The notes beneath the pieces are model-generated. The model saw nothing but the letters and a program-made list of their open reading frames with translations, was not told the DNA's origin and made no database searches. 64,000 bases of DNA from Sphingomonas soli NBRC 100801 (GTDB taxonomy: Bacteria; Pseudomonadota; Alphaproteobacteria; Sphingomonadales; Sphingomonadaceae), in the NCBI RefSeq assembly GCF_001591025.1, contig NZ_BCTZ01000009.1:186001-250000 (forward strand), given 5' to 3'. Position 1 is the stretch's first letter. Every line of letters starts with the position of its first letter. Both the position numbers and the translations under genes were made by a program. Below, piece after piece: positions 62,018 through 64,000 of this stretch.

Positions 62018-63135
62018 TTACCAACGCGACACGCAAAGAGCCCGCCCTGCCCACTGGCGACGAGCTGCAGGTACAGGCGCAGACCTTTTTCCACGATGCG
62101 ACGATCTGGATGCAGAGCCATTGGCTCAACATCCTGATCGCCAGCGGAATCGCGATCGCGATCTTCTTCGCGCTCCACGCCGTCCGGCGCTGGGGCCTTC
62201 ACATGTGCAAGCGGGGTGCCGGGGTCGCCAACTGGTATTCGATCCTTGGCCGCGCGGTTTCGAAGACCGGCCATTTCTTTATCCTGATGACGTCGATCAA
62301 GCTCGTCTCCGGCTATGCCAATCCGCCGGCGATGGTGGCGTCGACGGTCAGCTTTCTCTTCACCATCGCAGCGGTGTTTCAGGCGGCGATATGGTTGCGC
62401 GAGTTCATCTTCGGCGCGGTGGAGCACAAGACCAGCCAGGAGGATTATCAGGGCACCGGGCTGAGCAGCGCGATCGGCATTATCCGGATGCTGGTGACCA
62501 TTGTGCTCTTCGCGATCGCCACCGTTGTCGTGCTGAGCAATCTGGGCGTGAACGTCACCGGGCTGGTCGCCGGTCTGGGCATCGGCGGCATCGCGATCGG
62601 CCTGGCAGCGCAGGGCATCTTCGCCGATCTCTTCGCCGCGCTGGCGATCATCTTCGACAAGCCCTTCCGCATCGGCGACAATATCGCGTTCAGCAGCTCC
62701 AAGGGTAAGGTCGAGCGGATCGGGCTAAAATCCACGCGCATCCGCGGGCCCAATGGCGAGGAGCGGATCATCGCCAACAAGAAGCTGCTCGATTACGAAC
62801 TGCTCAACAATTCGAACCGCGAATATCGCCGCGTCACGCTGACCATCCGGCTGGCCTATACCACCCCCGGCGAGAAAGCCGCGATGGTGCCCGATATCGT
62901 GCGCGCCGCTGTCGAATCCGAGGGGTGCATCTTCGGCAAGGCGTGGCTGGCGGACTTTGCGCAAAGCTCGATGAACTTCGATATCGAGTTCGACAGCCCC
63001 TCCCCCAGCGCCGACGCGGCAGACGAGAAGAAGCACCGCGTGGCGATGGAGATCCTCAAGCGCTTCGACGCGGAGGGGATAAACTTCTTCGCCCCGCTCC
63101 AGGCCGCCCAGGAGAGCGTGGAGCCGGGCGAATAA
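62014..63135 (+). CDS. Mechanosensitive ion channel, MscS family
   Basis: A 373-residue channel with N-terminal helices (HWLNILIASGIAIAIFFALH and several more), the pore helix TM3 region (GLVAGLGIGGIAIGLAAQGIFADLFAALAIIFDKPFRIGD, a Gly/Ala zipper) and the MscS beta domain (IERIGLKSTRIRGPNGEERIIAN-like). It opens under membrane tension to release solutes at hypo-osmotic shock. Start overlaps topoisomerase IB (ATGA). Confidence 0.94.
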   Translation: MITNATRKEPALPTGDELQVQAQTFFHDATIWMQSHWLNILIASGIAIAIFFALHAVRRWGLHMCKRGAGVANWYSILGRAVSKTGHFFILMTSIKLVSGYANPPAMVASTVSFLFTIAAVFQAAIWLREFIFGAVEHKTSQEDYQGTGLSSAIGIIRMLVTIVLFAIATVVVLSNLGVNVTGLVAGLGIGGIAIGLAAQGIFADLFAALAIIFDKPFRIGDNIAFSSSKGKVERIGLKSTRIRGPNGEERIIANKKLLDYELLNNSNREYRRVTLTIRLAYTTPGEKAAMVPDIVRAAVESEGCIFGKAWLADFAQSSMNFDIEFDSPSPSADAADEKKHRVAMEILKRFDAEGINFFAPLQAAQESVEPGE

Positions 63136-63138
63136 AGT

Positions 63139-63621
63139 TCAGGCGGCGTTGGCCAGCGCATGCTGCGCGAGGAAGCCCTGCCAGTTCTTCACGGTAAAGG
63201 CTTCGAGATACTCGGCCTGCATTTCGGGCGTAAGCACTTCGATCATGTTCACGCCTTCGAGCCAGAGCTCGATGACATGGAACGCGCCGCCGCGGCTGCA
63301 CACCTTGACGGGCCAGCCATGGCTCTCTGCGATCGCACGCACTTCCGGGATGCTCTTTTGCGTGGCCATGGCGAAATGCATCGGAGAACCGCCGCTTTGC
63401 CTGCGGATCTCGCCATGCCCGCCCTCTTCGCCTTCGCCCTGCACCAGCACGGTGCCGGCGGGATAGAATTCGATCGCGCTGTTGCGCGCATCGCCGGCCA
63501 TCGCGATCCAGCTACCTTCGATCACCGCCGGGAAGGGCGTAGCGACGCCATCCCATAGCTGGGCGATCACGCTGGCGACGCGCTGCGGATTCTGGGCATC
63601 CGTGGAAACATGGAACAGCAT
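63139..63621 (-). CDS. Hypothetical protein, VOC/glyoxalase-like
   Basis: A 160-residue protein: MLFHVSTDAQNPQRVASVIA, AIEFYPAGTVLVQGEG, SPMHFAMATQKSIPEVRAIA, AFHVIELWLEGVNMIEVL. The repeated His/Glu positions and alternating strands and helices resemble a VOC fold (glyoxalase/dioxygenase superfamily), but I would not assign a reaction. Convergent with MscS (3 bp apart). The ribosome site is GAGGAGAA. Confidence 0.7.
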   Translation of the reverse strand: MLFHVSTDAQNPQRVASVIAQLWDGVATPFPAVIEGSWIAMAGDARNSAIEFYPAGTVLVQGEGEEGGHGEIRRQSGGSPMHFAMATQKSIPEVRAIAESHGWPVKVCSRGGAFHVIELWLEGVNMIEVLTPEMQAEYLEAFTVKNWQGFLAQHALANAA

Positions 63622-63748
63622 CGGTCTTCTCCTCGGTCTTTCGTTGGCTGCGAAAGACCATGGAGGCCGCTGGCCGCGCCACCATGGCGCGACGGACTCG
63701 ACGAAGATGCGACCTGGAGGCTGATCGGGTGAAAGGGAAGTACACGTT

Positions 63749-63830
63749 CGTCATCCCCGCCGAAGCGGGGACCCAGGGTTACAGGCGACGCCGGTCTTGG
63801 CTCTGGGTCCCCGCTTTCGCGGGGATGACG
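63749..63830. repeat. REP-like intergenic inverted repeat (type 1)
   Basis: Left arm CGTCATCCCCGC-CGAAGCGG and right arm CCGCTTTCGCGGGGATGACG, inverted, extended by GACCCAG/CTGGGTC. Third copy of the family at 18086-18167 and 30444-30524. Just upstream of putA. Confidence 0.9.
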
Positions 63831-63871
63831 GAGAGTATTTGGTGGAGTGACGGAGCTATTCGCGACCGCCG

Positions 63872-64000
63872 CTAGATTCCACCCTCATCCAGCGACAGCA
63901 GCGTCGCATTACCGCCCGCGCTGGTGGTGTCGACCGATACCGAACGTTCGGCGCAGAAGCGGTGGAGGTAGTGCGGGCCGCCCGCCTTGGGGCCGGTGCC
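63872..64000 (-). CDS. putA: Bifunctional PutA, 3' end only
   Basis: The last 42 residues and stop of a minus-strand gene running off the right edge: GTGPKAGGPHYLHRFCAE, then SVSVDTTSAGGNATLLSLDE. This is the C-terminal end of proline dehydrogenase/1-pyrroline-5-carboxylate dehydrogenase, whose family ends with GTGPKAGGPHYL...TAxGGNASLLAL. It oxidises proline to glutamate in two steps. The rest lies outside the window. Confidence 0.85.
   Translation of the reverse strand, partial: GTGPKAGGPHYLHRFCAERSVSVDTTSAGGNATLLSLDEGGI

Overview
The window is a contiguous piece of a high-GC alphaproteobacterial chromosome. It is almost certainly from the Sphingomonadaceae (Sphingomonas or a close relative). 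I base this on the protein families that read out: TrcR/DUF1013, a UDP-diacylglucosamine-diphosphatase-like phosphoesterase beside a GT4 glycosyltransferase, 7TMR-DISM GGDEF, SleB-type cell wall hydrolase, exosortase-A-associated glycan genes and a single glnB-glnA pair. Intergenic inverted repeats with GTCATCCC ends point the same way. Genes are dense, short or 4-bp overlaps are common, and many starts are GTG. No rRNA, CRISPR array, integrase, transposase or recognisable prophage was seen. Species cannot be named from sequence reading alone.

Layout. 1-8.7 kb: the 3' end of a small secreted protein, a DEAD-box helicase with a coupled DUF1289 gene, two glutathione S-transferases, a Tat-exported dienelactone hydrolase, trcR, a phosphoesterase/glycosyltransferase pair, a quinone oxidoreductase and a DUF1192 protein. 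8.7-17.6 kb: clpA, a secreted protein preceded by a mini-ORF that copies its leader, a DUF418 membrane protein, a membrane diguanylate cyclase and an acyl-CoA ligase whose start codon abuts a perfect palindrome. 17.6-18.3 kb is a gene-poor stretch with repeats. 18.3-23.3 kb: a semialdehyde dehydrogenase facing xseB-ispA-coaD-cyclophilin-queA. 23.3-28.8 kb: a TonB receptor, an EF-hand protein, a CDF metal exporter and a HAD phosphatase lie between queA and tgt. 30.3-31.0 kb: an intergenic repeat array. 31-39 kb: envelope and repair genes (SleB-type hydrolase, recN, bamD, phosphomannose isomerase, SOUL protein) and a tRNA-Gly. 39-45 kb: an M20 peptidase, a phytoene-desaturase-like oxidoreductase, a permease coupled to a CinA-like protein, and map. 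45-48 kb: a low-GC single-gene insertion, then glnB-glnA behind a sigma-54-type promoter. 48-54 kb: flavin monooxygenase/DUF3237, a second M20 peptidase, an aldehyde dehydrogenase and a quinone reductase. 54.4-55.6 kb: a LexA/CI-like S24 regulator divergent from a stand-alone HTH mini-protein and a 104-residue partner. 55.6-60.4 kb: exosortase-A-type polysaccharide genes. 60.4-64 kb: a DJ-1/PfpI protein, topoisomerase IB, an MscS channel, a glyoxalase-like protein and the 3' end of putA.

Most genes are core housekeeping or envelope functions. The less ordinary parts are the S24/HTH divergent module with phased operators, the queA-tgt insertion, the nested repeat array, the orphan exosortase-linked glycan block, and several promoters placed so that the transcript would begin at the start codon (leaderless). 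I found no clear case of a wholly new multi-gene system. The S24/HTH module is the best candidate for an undescribed regulatory switch.
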